In this document: positions 34,660 to 43,859 of the stretch, piece after piece
Numbering within the stretch: the first letter of the stretch is position 1
How the letters are laid out: each line of letters opens with the position of its first letter
Assembly: GCF_900115745.1 (NCBI RefSeq)
Contig: NZ_FOXP01000009.1
Coordinates: 1-64,000, forward strand
DNA: 64,000 nt
Source of the DNA: Sphingomonas rubra
Lineage (GTDB): Bacteria; Pseudomonadota; Alphaproteobacteria; Sphingomonadales; Sphingomonadaceae
Direction of reading: 5' to 3'
The notes under the pieces: model-generated
What the model was told of the DNA's origin: nothing
What the model saw: the letters and a program-made list of their open reading frames with translations, nothing else
The model's database searches: none
Translations under genes and position numbers: made by a program

Positions 34660-34958
34660 ACGACCGCCGCCAGGAACTGACCTCCTACGCGATCGGCTAC
34701 ACCCTGTCGCTCGCGCTCACCGTCGCGGCGTTCGCGGCGGTACGCTGGCCCTCGGTCGGCGCGCGCGCGACCTTCGGCGTCGTTCTCGTGCTCGGCGTGA
34801 TCCAGATGGCGGTGCAGTTCCGCTGCTTCCTCCACGTCAGCCTGAAACGCTCGTCGCGCCACGACCTGCAGCTGATCCTTTTCTCCACGCTCATCATCGC
34901 GCTGATGGTGTCGGGAACGCTGGTCATCCTGTTCAACCTGCGCGAGCGGATGATGTAA
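34656..34958 (+). CDS. cyoD: Quinol oxidase subunit IV (CyoD-like)
   Basis: A 100-residue protein with three helices: SYAIGYTLSLALTVAAFAAV, VVLVLGVIQMAVQFRCFLHV and LFSTLIIALMVSGTLVILF. It closes the operon. No cyoE haem O synthase follows; the next gene is convergent, so haem O must come from elsewhere or this oxidase carries haem A or B. Confidence 0.92.
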   Translation: MNDRRQELTSYAIGYTLSLALTVAAFAAVRWPSVGARATFGVVLVLGVIQMAVQFRCFLHVSLKRSSRHDLQLILFSTLIIALMVSGTLVILFNLRERMM

Positions 34959-34964
34959 GGACGC

Positions 34965-34986
34965 ACGCCGCCGCTCGGGGCGGCGT
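34965..34986. terminator. Hairpin between convergent cyoD and the copper-chaperone gene
   Basis: ACGCCGCC at 34965-34972 pairs with GGCGGCGT at 34979-34986 around a 6-base loop. There is no T-run on either side. It lies in the 33-bp gap between two convergent stops and could serve both strands. Confidence 0.5.
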
Positions 34987-34991
34987 CGCGG

Positions 34992-35495
34992 TCAGTGCAT
35001 GGACATGCCGTCCATCTTCATGTGGCCGGCATGCCCGTGCATGTTCATGGGATCGACGTTGGCGAGCGCCGCCATCGTCGTCACCTCGGCGGTGACGTTC
35101 ACGGCCGCACCGTCGCGGAAGGTCAGCGTCACCGGGATGGTGGAGCCGATCGAGACCGGTCGGGGCAGGCCGGACACCATGACGTGCTGGCCCATCGGTT
35201 TGAGCAGCGTCGGCTTGCCGCAGGGCGTCTCGACGGAGGATAGCGGCGTCATCTTGAGCGCGTTGTCGGCGATGCTCGATTGGTGGAGCGAGGCGGTGAG
35301 CGGCGGCGCTGCGGAAACGGAGCGGATCGCCTCCGACCCCGAACAGCGCGGGGTGACCGTCATGTAGAGTGCCACCACGGTGCCGCTCGCGTCCAGCGGC
35401 TGCGCCCAGGCATTCGTCACCGTCACCTGCGTCGACGGTGCCGCGGCGCAGGCGGCGAGCAGCACGGCCGGGGCCATTGCGGCCAGTTTCACCAT
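34992..35495 (-). CDS. PCu(A)C-type periplasmic copper chaperone
   Basis: A 167-residue exported protein: lipobox-like LLAACAA near residue 15, then the PCu(A)C fold (VTNAWAQPLD, VALYMTVTPR, SLHQSSI, LLKPMGQHVMVSGL). The usual H-x10-M and H-x-M ligands are seen in part: the His in SLHQ and HVM. The C-terminal 17 residues are a His/Met-rich tail (MNMHGHAGHMKMDGMSMH) that could bind more copper. GGAGG precedes the ATG. It lies beside the oxidase genes, so it probably supplies copper to the CuB site (inference). Confidence 0.85.
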   Translation of the reverse strand: MVKLAAMAPAVLLAACAAAPSTQVTVTNAWAQPLDASGTVVALYMTVTPRCSGSEAIRSVSAAPPLTASLHQSSIADNALKMTPLSSVETPCGKPTLLKPMGQHVMVSGLPRPVSIGSTIPVTLTFRDGAAVNVTAEVTTMAALANVDPMNMHGHAGHMKMDGMSMH

Positions 35496-35670
35496 GGTCG
35501 TCCCTCCGCTCGCGTCCGGGTGCATGATGCCCTGCGGACGGCGGCGGGCCAAGCGGATAACGCGCGGCTGGGGCGCTGGCGTGAGGGGGCGGCTCGCCCG
35601 TGGGGGCGGTGGGGAGCCAGATGCGTGCTGGATCGTTACGCGTCCAACATCCTCAGCAAGGAACAGGGTT

Positions 35671-36012
35671 ATGGCACGATCGGCGGAGAAGCGCGGCAAG
35701 GACGAGACCAAGGCCGCGGAGAAGAAGGTCAAGGCGACCGGCAAGCCGGTGGGCGGCGCCCGCGGCGGCATCACCGCGCCGGTGACCCCGTCGCCCGAAC
35801 TGGCGGAGATCGTTGGCAAGGACGATCTGCCGCGCAGCGAGGTGGTCAGCAAGGTGTGGGAATATATCAAGAAGCACGACCTGCAGGACGCCAAGGACCG
35901 CCGCCAGATCAATGCGGACGACAAGCTGGAGAAGATCTTCGGCAAGAAATCGGCGAGCATGTTCGAGATGAACAAGCATCTGAGCGCGCATCTTTCCGCC
36001 ACGAAGAAGTGA
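35671..36012 (+). CDS. SWIB/MDM2-domain protein
   Basis: A 113-residue protein. A basic, Lys-rich N-terminal 45 residues could bind nucleic acid; the rest is a SWIB domain (LPRSEVVSKVWEYIKKHDLQD, DDKLEKIFGKKSASMFEMNKHL). Short stand-alone SWIB proteins occur in Chlamydia and many proteobacteria, with possible roles in DNA compaction; the function here is unknown. AAGGAACAGGG is upstream of the ATG. Confidence 0.9.
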   Translation: MARSAEKRGKDETKAAEKKVKATGKPVGGARGGITAPVTPSPELAEIVGKDDLPRSEVVSKVWEYIKKHDLQDAKDRRQINADDKLEKIFGKKSASMFEMNKHLSAHLSATKK

Positions 36013-36089
36013 CGGGTCGGGGTCGCCGTCGAACAGGGCGGTGACCGCGTGGTACCTTGCCCGCGCGTGATCGACGACGCGTGGGCAGG

Positions 36090-37607
36090 TCAGTAGCGGT
36101 AGCGTAGGCTGGCACGGTCGCCCGGTTGGAGGACGATCGACCAGGTCGCGACACCGTCGACGCGGCGCAGGTCGGGATCGTCCGATTCGATCTTCTGCCC
36201 CGCGGCGCCGATCGGCACGTCGATGGTGGCGGGCAGGCGCGATCCGTTGGTGGCCTGGATCAGCGCCTCGTTCCTGGCGGGCAATGTCTGCTCGACCAGG
36301 ATTTGGGGGCTGGTGCCGACGGCGATGCGGAAGGTCTCCCCCTCGGCACGGTCGTCCAGCGTTCCCAGGCCGAGCAGCAGCCGTTCCTCGCCGCGCCGGG
36401 CGTAGGTGGCGGTGCTGCCCGAGGGCAGGGCGAGGCCGAGGCCCTCTTCCTTGCGATTGCGCAGCACGAGGACGACGGGAGTCGGCGAAGGCGTCGCCGT
36501 CTGGCCCGGATAGAGCGGGCGGCGATAGCGTCGCTCGAACGGGACGGTGGTGCGGGCGAGCAGGGCGACCTGTTTCTGGCCGCGCGCGCGGACGGTCACC
36601 GGCTCGGGCACGCGGTAGAGTTTGAGGTCGCCGACATCCTCGGGCGGGGGGGGCGGCGCCGGTGGTGGAGGGGGCGGTAGCGGCGGCGGCGGCGCGAACA
36701 TGGCGTTCGCCACCCGCGAGCCGGTGAGCACGATCGACCCTGGTTCTTCGTACACCTGCTCGCGCAGGTCGGAGGTGGTGGTGCCGAGGGGATAGCAGGT
36801 CAGCGACAGGGGCGCGGCCGGGACGCGGAAATCGGGCGTGGCGATCCGGTTAAGCCGGCCGGCGACGGCGGCGACCTCGGCATCGGCGAACGCCTCCGCA
36901 TTGCCGTTGGCGAGCGTCAGCCAGGCGAACAGGTCGAGCGAGCGCGCGTCGGCGGCGATCGTCGCGACGTAGCTCGCGCGCCAGTCGAAACCCGAGGCGA
37001 GATAGCTGAGCCGCACGGTGACGGTGCGCGCAACGGGACTGTCGACGGCGACGCTGAGCACCGGCTTGCTCGACAGGCCGGCGGGCACGCCGCGGAAGGA
37101 CAATCGCTCGGGCAGGCCGGCGCAGCGCAGCGCCTCGATCCCGGTGGCGGTTCGCAGCACCACGCCGGATGCAGGGCCGGCGACGATCGTCGCCTCCTCG
37201 CTGGTGCGGCGGCCGGTGGCGCGGTCGGTGCGGGTCAGCGTCACCTGCCGGCCCAGCGTGCCGTCGATCAGCGAGGCGGGCGACAGCAGGCGCGCGTCGC
37301 GGTTCTTCTCCACCACGCCGCCGGGCAGGCCGTCGACCACCGCGCTGACCGGCACGATCCCTGCCGCCACGCCCTCGAACCGGAGGGTGGCGGGGCCGCG
37401 CGGCACGGCGATGCGGCGCGTCTCGGTGACGAGTGCGAAGCCGCGCAGGTCGTTCAGGTCGATCGCGCCGCGGCCGTAGGGCGCACGGTAGACGGTGAGC
37501 GCCACCCGCTGCGGCGCGGGCGATGTCACCACGCGCGGCTGCGCGGCGGCGGGAGTGGCCGCTGCCGCCACGATCAGCAGCGCCGCGCGGAGCAGGGCGG
37601 CCGGCAT
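36090..37607 (-). CDS. DUF4139-type exported protein with poly-Pro tract
   Basis: A 505-residue secreted protein: signal peptide ending AAAQ near residue 23, a beta-rich body (SYLASGFDWRASYVATI is a conserved DUF4139-type segment), a tract of about 20 prolines interrupted by Leu and Ala near residues 302-322, and a C-terminal part ending in aromatic-rich RYRY. The function of this family is not known. Its ATG overlaps the stop of the related gene before it by one base, so the pair is a coupled operon. The two proteins share layout but differ in sequence. Confidence 0.75.
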   Translation of the reverse strand: MPAALLRAALLIVAAAATPAAAQPRVVTSPAPQRVALTVYRAPYGRGAIDLNDLRGFALVTETRRIAVPRGPATLRFEGVAAGIVPVSAVVDGLPGGVVEKNRDARLLSPASLIDGTLGRQVTLTRTDRATGRRTSEEATIVAGPASGVVLRTATGIEALRCAGLPERLSFRGVPAGLSSKPVLSVAVDSPVARTVTVRLSYLASGFDWRASYVATIAADARSLDLFAWLTLANGNAEAFADAEVAAVAGRLNRIATPDFRVPAAPLSLTCYPLGTTTSDLREQVYEEPGSIVLTGSRVANAMFAPPPPLPPPPPPAPPPPPEDVGDLKLYRVPEPVTVRARGQKQVALLARTTVPFERRYRRPLYPGQTATPSPTPVVLVLRNRKEEGLGLALPSGSTATYARRGEERLLLGLGTLDDRAEGETFRIAVGTSPQILVEQTLPARNEALIQATNGSRLPATIDVPIGAAGQKIESDDPDLRRVDGVATWSIVLQPGDRASLRYRY

Positions 37608-39025
37608 CAGTAGCGGGTGTCGAAGGTGGCGGTAACCACGGCCTCCCCATTGGCGGGCACGGGCACCTGCCACACCGCGGTGCCGGCATCGCGCCGTTCG
37701 CTGGGGCGGCTCTGCTCGACGATGCGCGTATCGGCATAGCCGAGCCCGGCCTGGGCGAGTTCCACCGTGACGGGGCGGTTGCGCGCGTTGGTCAGGCGAT
37801 AGCGGACCTGCGTGCGCCAGCGGTCGCCGCCCTGCCGGGTGCGCGACACGGTGGTCGGCTGCACCTTGACGTCGAAGGCGTCGCCGGTGGGCAGCGCGAT
37901 CGTCGACCCTTGCGGCGTGTGATCGATGCGGTTCTCGCCGGTGAACTGCGGCTGGCCGCGCGCGTCGCGGACGTAGACGCGGACCACGCCGGCGGGCAGC
38001 GCGTCGCCCAGCCCGGCGGCGCCCGAATTGGCGAAGCGGAGGACACTCTGTGCGCTGCGCGGCGCATCGGCGGTGCCGAGCCACCCGTTCTCGAACCGGT
38101 AGCCGGAGCTGGCGGTGACGCCCTTGGCGTCGAGGAAGCTGACCTGCTTGGTCTGCTTGTCGGCGATCGTGGTGCGCTGGGCGAGCGGGTAGAGGTAGTA
38201 ATCGCCCAGCTGCTCGCGACCCGAACTCTCCGTCCCCGGCGTCATCCGCACCGGGCGGCGGGGGCGGGGCGTAAAGTAGTCGTCGTTGTCGGCGTTGCCG
38301 ACATCGCCCGCGACCAGCAGGGTGCGCGCGTCGTTGAAGGTGGTGCCGCTGGTGTTGCGCAGGGTGACCCAGCCCTGCACGTCGACGGTGCCGCTCCTAT
38401 CGTCGAACAGCGCGACATAATCGGCGCTCCACCCCAGGCCGCGGCTGAGATACGACAAGCGCGCCGGGCGCGTGCCGGCGCGGGTGCTGGCCAGCGTGAC
38501 CGACAGCGTCGGGCGGGCGCGGAGCGACGCGGGCACCCGGTCGAACACGGCGCGGACGGGCAAGCCGTCGTCGCGCAGCACCTCGATCCGCCCGTCGATG
38601 TCGAGCACCACGCCGCCGTTCACCGCCAGCACCCGCGCCCGCTCGCGCGTTTCCGCGCCGGTCGCCGGGTTGGTGCGGATCAGCGTGATCGCCTCGCCCA
38701 CCGCCTTCTCCATCAGGCTGGACGGGCTGAGCAGATCGTAGTCGAAATTCTGCTCGACGATGGCGGCGTCGGGCACGGCGAGCGACACCGTTTCCGGCCG
38801 GATCTGCGCGCTGACGTCGGGAAAGTCCTGCCGCACCCGGCCGCGCGCGAGGTCGAGCGGGCGGACGTCCTGCACCAGCGCGACGTCGTTGTTGTAGATG
38901 GTGACCGACACGTCGCCCTGCGCGCTGCCCGCCCCCGGCGCGGCCGCCGGTGGCGGTGCGACCTGCTGCGCCGCCAGGGCCGTCGGCATCGCCAGCATCA
39001 GGGCCGAAGCCGGTATCGCGCGCAT
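37607..39025 (-). CDS. DUF4139-domain exported protein
   Basis: A 472-residue protein with a signal peptide (cleavage near residue 20, LAAQ), a Pro/Ala spacer and then VTIYNNDVALVQDVRPLDL, which opens the DUF4139 fold. LSYLSRGLGWSADYVALF and VTLRNTSGTTFNDARTLLV are its conserved middle. It ends in FDTRY, similar to the RYRY of the next gene. First gene of the pair. Function unknown; the fold suggests an envelope-associated beta-sandwich protein. Confidence 0.82.
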   Translation of the reverse strand: MRAIPASALMLAMPTALAAQQVAPPPAAAPGAGSAQGDVSVTIYNNDVALVQDVRPLDLARGRVRQDFPDVSAQIRPETVSLAVPDAAIVEQNFDYDLLSPSSLMEKAVGEAITLIRTNPATGAETRERARVLAVNGGVVLDIDGRIEVLRDDGLPVRAVFDRVPASLRARPTLSVTLASTRAGTRPARLSYLSRGLGWSADYVALFDDRSGTVDVQGWVTLRNTSGTTFNDARTLLVAGDVGNADNDDYFTPRPRRPVRMTPGTESSGREQLGDYYLYPLAQRTTIADKQTKQVSFLDAKGVTASSGYRFENGWLGTADAPRSAQSVLRFANSGAAGLGDALPAGVVRVYVRDARGQPQFTGENRIDHTPQGSTIALPTGDAFDVKVQPTTVSRTRQGGDRWRTQVRYRLTNARNRPVTVELAQAGLGYADTRIVEQSRPSERRDAGTAVWQVPVPANGEAVVTATFDTRY

Positions 39026-39098
39026 CCTAAGTTCCCCTCGTGTCCGACGAGCATCATGCGGGGCGGCGCGGCGGGACGCAACCGGCGCCCGCGCCCGA

Positions 39099-41654
39099 TC
39101 AGAACAGGAGCTTGCGGATCGACAGCCTGACCGAGCGGCCGAGCGCGTCGAGATAGGCGGGCTGGTAGCTGATCGGCGTGGTGCCGGTCGCGTCGGTGAC
39201 GCGCTGGCGGCGGTTGAACAGATTGTCGATGCCGATCGTCACGCGCGCGCCGCGCAGCCAGGGATGCGCGCGCACCCAGTCGATCCGGCCGCCGAAATCC
39301 GCGAACAGCCGCAGGTCGGCGGTGGCGAGGTCGGCGAAGCGCAGATCGTCCGCCGCCGCCAGCCCGTTGACGCGCGTCGCCGCCCGGTAGTCGAACGATA
39401 GTCGCGCGCCGAGGCCGTTGTTGGTGTAGCCGGCCTGGCCCTCCAGCTCGTGCCGGGGCGACCCGCCGCCGCCGCCGATCACGTCGCCGTCGAGCAGGTC
39501 GAGCACCGGCCCGCCATCGGCGATGCGCACCCGATCGGTGAAATGCCAGGTGTGATAGAGAGCGAACTGAAGGCGGCCGCCGGCCTGGCCACCGCCGCGC
39601 CCGCCGAAGCCGCCGCCGCCGAAGCCGCGCCCGCCCGGCCTCCCGCCACCCGGCCCTCCACCACCCGGCCCGCCGGGGCCTGCCGGACGTGCGCCTTCCC
39701 CTTGCGGCGGCGAACCGCCGGGCGGTCGCAGCCCGGCGAAGGGATTGGGACCGGTGCCGGCGCGGAACGCCTCGATCTCGCGCTGGAGGCGGGAGCGGAG
39801 CGGGCGGGAGAAGTTGACGCCCCAGCGAAGCTCGCGCTGTTCGGAGCGGGACAGGCTGACCGGGCGGGTGTCGACGCTGAGGAGGTCGCCGTCGGCGTCG
39901 CGCACGAAGCGGCCGGGGAAGGCCGCCTCGATCGCCGGGATGGCGGAGGGGAAACTGCGGATCGGGTCGTCGATCCGCGTGCCCGTGTAGTTGGCGGTGA
40001 GGACGAGGTCGGTCGCGGTCCAGGGCTTGAGCGTCAGCCCGACGCGCTCGACGTGGCGGTCGCTCTCGCGCAGCAGCGGGTTGCCGCCGGTGATCGTGGT
40101 CACCGTCGCGGTGGTGCCGCGGGTAAAGTCGAACACGCGCACGCCGGGCGTGGTCACCGTCGGCGCGCCGAGCTGCGTCGGGCTGGGTGCCTGCGCCTGA
40201 TCGGTGACGTTGACGAGCAGGCGCACGCCCTCCGCCGGTTGCCAGTTGAGGCCGTAGCCGGTGGTCACCAGCGTGCCGAAATCCGACAGGCGATCGACCG
40301 CGACATTGCCGTTGAGCGACAGGCGCCCGATCGCCGCGGCGCGGGCGGTGATCGGCAGGTCGACGCTGGCCTGGCCGTTGACGGCGTCGCGCGACACGGC
40401 GCCCTGCGTCACCAATTCCTGGCGGAAGGCGCGGCTGTCGAGATCCAGCGTGCTCGCGCCCAGGCGGATGCTGGTCGACACCGGCCCGGCGGGCAGGGTG
40501 AAGGCGGTGCCGGTGAACAGCAGATCGCCGGTGCCGCTGCTCGTCACCGATCGGGCGCGGTTGGCGGGCAGCCCGGCGAGGGCGGCGGCGGGGATGGTGC
40601 CCAGCGGGTCGGCGCCCGCCGTCACCAGCGCCTGGAAGCCGGCGGCATCGAAGCCTTGCTCGGTCGCGGTTTCCGTCTCCGCGCGGTCGAAGGCGCCGGT
40701 CGCGGTCCACTGCCAGCGGCCGATCGTGCCGTTGGCGGTGGCGCCCAGTCGCGCGGTGAGCCCGCCGGTACGCTGGAACAGCGGGCCGACGCCGCGCTGG
40801 TCGACGACGCGGGTGACGGCGCCCGCGGGGGTGGTCAGCGCCAGCGAGGGCAGGCCGAAGCGGCCGACGCTGTCGGTCACCTCGATCCGGCCGTTCAGCG
40901 TGGCGTTGACGCCGAGCAGCGGCTGCGCGCGCACCGCGTTGGCGCTGAACGTCCGCGTTTCCGGCAGCAGCGTGCGAAACGGCGTCTGGTCGAACCCGTT
41001 GCCGGTGCCGTCGTCGCTGCTGCGCGCCAGGATGCCGCGCTCCGATTCGAGCAGCGGGCTCGCCTGCTGGTAGGACAAGTGCAGGTTGTTGCGGCCGCCG
41101 CGGCGGATCGACAGCAGGTCGATTTCGCCCTGCGCGGCGTGGCGGCCGCCCTCCGTCGCGATCCGGTCCGACGCTTCCGCGGTCACGGCGCGGAAGCGGC
41201 GGCGCAGCACGAAGTTCACCACCCGGCTGTCGGCGGGGTAGCCGTATTTCAGCGCCACCTCCTCGGGCAGGATGTCGACGCGCAGGATCGCCTCGGTCGG
41301 AATGTCGCGGATCTCCTGAAAACCGGAGATGCGGCGACCGTCGAGCAGCACCACCGGCGCGCCGCCGCGGCCGGACCGGGTCTGCGGCCCCAGTTCGGTC
41401 AGCAGCTCCGAAACCGAGTTGACGCCGTAGGAGCGGATGTCGGCGGGCGAGAGCTGCTGATCGGCCGGGATGTCGCCGACCACCTGGCCCGGTAGCCGGC
41501 GCGAGCCGGTGACGACGATCTCCTCCCCCTCGTCGGCGTCCGCGGGCGCGTCTGCGGCGGCGGGGCTCGCGTCCGCCGCGGGCGAAGGCGGCGATTGCTG
41601 GGCCGCGGCGGGGGCCGTCATCGCCACGATCATCAACGGCCAATGGTGTTGCAA
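39099..41654 (-). CDS. TonB-dependent receptor with Gly-rich insertion
   Basis: An 851-residue outer-membrane receptor. A short signal (cut near AAAQQ, residue 19), an Ala/Asp-rich spacer and EEIVVTGSRRL (TonB-box-like) are followed by the plug (LTELGPQTRSGRGGAPVVLL, DGRRISGF) and a beta-barrel ending LSIRKLLF with terminal Phe. Between about residues 655 and 690, before the last barrel strands, is a run rich in Gly, Pro and Arg, unusual for this family. The start is TTG at 41654; ATG at 41633 is possible. The ligand is unknown. Confidence 0.85.
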   Translation of the reverse strand: MQHHWPLMIVAMTAPAAAQQSPPSPAADASPAAADAPADADEGEEIVVTGSRRLPGQVVGDIPADQQLSPADIRSYGVNSVSELLTELGPQTRSGRGGAPVVLLDGRRISGFQEIRDIPTEAILRVDILPEEVALKYGYPADSRVVNFVLRRRFRAVTAEASDRIATEGGRHAAQGEIDLLSIRRGGRNNLHLSYQQASPLLESERGILARSSDDGTGNGFDQTPFRTLLPETRTFSANAVRAQPLLGVNATLNGRIEVTDSVGRFGLPSLALTTPAGAVTRVVDQRGVGPLFQRTGGLTARLGATANGTIGRWQWTATGAFDRAETETATEQGFDAAGFQALVTAGADPLGTIPAAALAGLPANRARSVTSSGTGDLLFTGTAFTLPAGPVSTSIRLGASTLDLDSRAFRQELVTQGAVSRDAVNGQASVDLPITARAAAIGRLSLNGNVAVDRLSDFGTLVTTGYGLNWQPAEGVRLLVNVTDQAQAPSPTQLGAPTVTTPGVRVFDFTRGTTATVTTITGGNPLLRESDRHVERVGLTLKPWTATDLVLTANYTGTRIDDPIRSFPSAIPAIEAAFPGRFVRDADGDLLSVDTRPVSLSRSEQRELRWGVNFSRPLRSRLQREIEAFRAGTGPNPFAGLRPPGGSPPQGEGARPAGPGGPGGGGPGGGRPGGRGFGGGGFGGRGGGQAGGRLQFALYHTWHFTDRVRIADGGPVLDLLDGDVIGGGGGSPRHELEGQAGYTNNGLGARLSFDYRAATRVNGLAAADDLRFADLATADLRLFADFGGRIDWVRAHPWLRGARVTIGIDNLFNRRQRVTDATGTTPISYQPAYLDALGRSVRLSIRKLLF

Positions 41655-41749
41655 ATGCCCGATCCTTCGCGTGGGGACCGGTGCCCTACCGTCGATATGT
41701 CGCAGAACTATGTCGGTCGGGCGACTGGCAAAGGCGCTCCGCTACGCTG

Positions 41750-43651
41750 TCACGGGCGCCAGACGTAGTTGGGTGCCGCCGTCACCTCCGCGAGGGGCGC
41801 GGTCAGGCCGCCATAGGTCGAGTCACTGTCGAGATCGCCGGCGACGAAGCCGTAGAAGACACCCTTCGAGGCCGAAGCGCCACGCTGTTCGACATCGCCG
41901 ACCATCTGCGCGGTGCCGGAAAGGACGATCCCCTGTTCATACTCGCCGAGGCCCAGGAAGGTGGTGGCGGCGTGCGCGCGGTCGCGCAGCACGGTGTTGC
42001 CGCGGATCACCGACAGGGCGGAGGCGCGCGCGTCGTCGCGCAATGTGCCGCCATAGACCACGGCATGGTCCTCCACCCGCGCGCGGCCGAGCACACTGCC
42101 CGACAACACCCGCGCATAGGGGCCGACATAGGCGCCGGACTCGACCGTCGCGCCCGCCGCGACCCAGCCGCCGCCATTGGCGTGGCGATGCCCGCCGGGA
42201 ACCGGCGAGGGGGCGTTCGCCTGATACCCTTCCGGCATCGCGCCGGTGAACTGCACCATCCAGGGATAGCGGTAGATCGAGTAATAGCCCTGGTCCCAGC
42301 GGATATGATGGAAGGTGGAGGGCGTCGCCATCACGATCAGGTACAGGCCGGTGTCGCCCTGCTGGACCGTCAGCGTCGCACGGCCGTCCGCCCCGCGCTG
42401 AAGCGGCGAGTAGCGGCTCTTGCCGTCGGCGCCGACCGCGACCAGGCCCCAGCGCCAGTCGGACGAGGGCTGGTCGACCGCCGGCGGGTCGAGCACGAGA
42501 CCCGGCAGGGTGGTCGTCGCCGGCGCCTGCTGGACGACCCCGCGGAAATCTACGCTGACGCTGCCCGACGCGCCGTCGGGGTGAAGGCGCACGATGTTGT
42601 AGCCCCAGCGCTGCGGCGCCCAGGCGGTGGGCACGGCGAAGCGGCGGTTGCCGAGGTCGAGCGGGTCGAGCCGGGTGGAGCGCAGGAAACGGTCGCCCTC
42701 CTGCGGCGCGTAGTCGCCGTAATTGCGGCGATACACCGCGCCCTGGTCGCTGCCGTCGGGGTTGGTGTAGTCCCAGTTGGCGTTGTGCATCGCCCAGTCG
42801 CCGAACACGTCGTTGAGCTGCGACAGCGTCCAGCCCTGATTGGTCATCAGCACTTCCAGCGGGTCGGCATTCTCGAACCCCGGCTGGCCGCGGCGCGGCG
42901 CCCTGTTCCAGATGTCGGACACCGCGCGGTAGCCGAAGCGGTTCTTGACGTATTCGAAGAACTGCCAGCTGCAATAACGCATCCGCGTCGTGCCGTAATA
43001 GAGATGCGGATAGTTGACCTGGAAGACCGAGCAGTGAGTGTTCGACCGGAACTCGGGCAGCTGGTGCGTCATCCAGTTGGCGTGATCCTCCCACAGCCAA
43101 CCGACATAGGGCGAATCCTGCAATCCGCCGGTGCCGCCCTGCAGCGCGTGGGTGAATTCGTGCGCCAGCCCGTGACGGTCGCGCATGCCGCCCGGTCCGA
43201 TCCACATGCCCGGCGTTCCGGTGGCGTCGATGCCGCCCGACAGGCCGTAACCGGCGCCGACGAACACGTTGACCTTGCGCTTGGCCGCCGAGGAACAGAA
43301 GGGCTGGATCATGTCGATCCGGTCGATGAACTGACCCCAGGCCATCTCCAGGAACTCGCCGGCCTCGCGCGCGTCGGCGTCGTTGCTGACCTGGTCGAGC
43401 CAGCGGAAGGCGAAGTGCGCAGTCTCGTGGCGGACCGGCATGTCGCGGTTCGCGGCGTCGTGCGGGTCCGGCGCGGCAACCGACCAGGTGCCGGTGACGC
43501 AGGCGGAATTGGCGGTGGCGGCGGGTGCGACGGTCGGCGCGGGCGCCGGCGTGGCGATGCCCGTCGGCACGGGTGCCGCGTCGTCTTCCCCGCCGCCGCA
43601 TCCCGCCAGCGCCATCGAGAGCGCCGCGACGACCAACATCCCGTTCCTCAT
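41750..43651 (-). CDS. Svx-like (DUF6055) zinc metalloprotease lipoprotein
   Basis: A 633-residue lipoprotein: lipobox LAGC near residue 18, a Pro/Ala linker, then a protease domain with HEFTH at 164-168 and WEDHANWMTH about 28 residues later providing the likely third ligand. This arrangement resembles Svx of Pectobacterium, a secreted virulence protein. The C-terminal 130 residues have short repeats (VESGAYVGPYARVLSGSV, VEDHAVVYGGTL) like a left-handed beta-helix. An upstream start at 43669 is possible. Its substrate is unknown. Confidence 0.75.
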   Translation of the reverse strand: MRNGMLVVAALSMALAGCGGGEDDAAPVPTGIATPAPAPTVAPAATANSACVTGTWSVAAPDPHDAANRDMPVRHETAHFAFRWLDQVSNDADAREAGEFLEMAWGQFIDRIDMIQPFCSSAAKRKVNVFVGAGYGLSGGIDATGTPGMWIGPGGMRDRHGLAHEFTHALQGGTGGLQDSPYVGWLWEDHANWMTHQLPEFRSNTHCSVFQVNYPHLYYGTTRMRYCSWQFFEYVKNRFGYRAVSDIWNRAPRRGQPGFENADPLEVLMTNQGWTLSQLNDVFGDWAMHNANWDYTNPDGSDQGAVYRRNYGDYAPQEGDRFLRSTRLDPLDLGNRRFAVPTAWAPQRWGYNIVRLHPDGASGSVSVDFRGVVQQAPATTTLPGLVLDPPAVDQPSSDWRWGLVAVGADGKSRYSPLQRGADGRATLTVQQGDTGLYLIVMATPSTFHHIRWDQGYYSIYRYPWMVQFTGAMPEGYQANAPSPVPGGHRHANGGGWVAAGATVESGAYVGPYARVLSGSVLGRARVEDHAVVYGGTLRDDARASALSVIRGNTVLRDRAHAATTFLGLGEYEQGIVLSGTAQMVGDVEQRGASASKGVFYGFVAGDLDSDSTYGGLTAPLAEVTAAPNYVWRP

Positions 43652-43859
43652 GTTCTTCACTTCCCGCACGCATGCTGTCCGGCCGCCGTCGCGACCGTGA
43701 TCTGGATCAAGCTGCCGTCATAGCAGGGTAAGAGGTTGCCGCATCGTTAAGCAGCGGAAATCCCTCGCCAAATCGCCGTTTTGGTCGGGTGCTGTGTCGT
43801 GGGTGCGACAATCGGCGGCGGCATCCACAGGCGGCCGCGGTTGCGCTAGGCTGCCGGGC

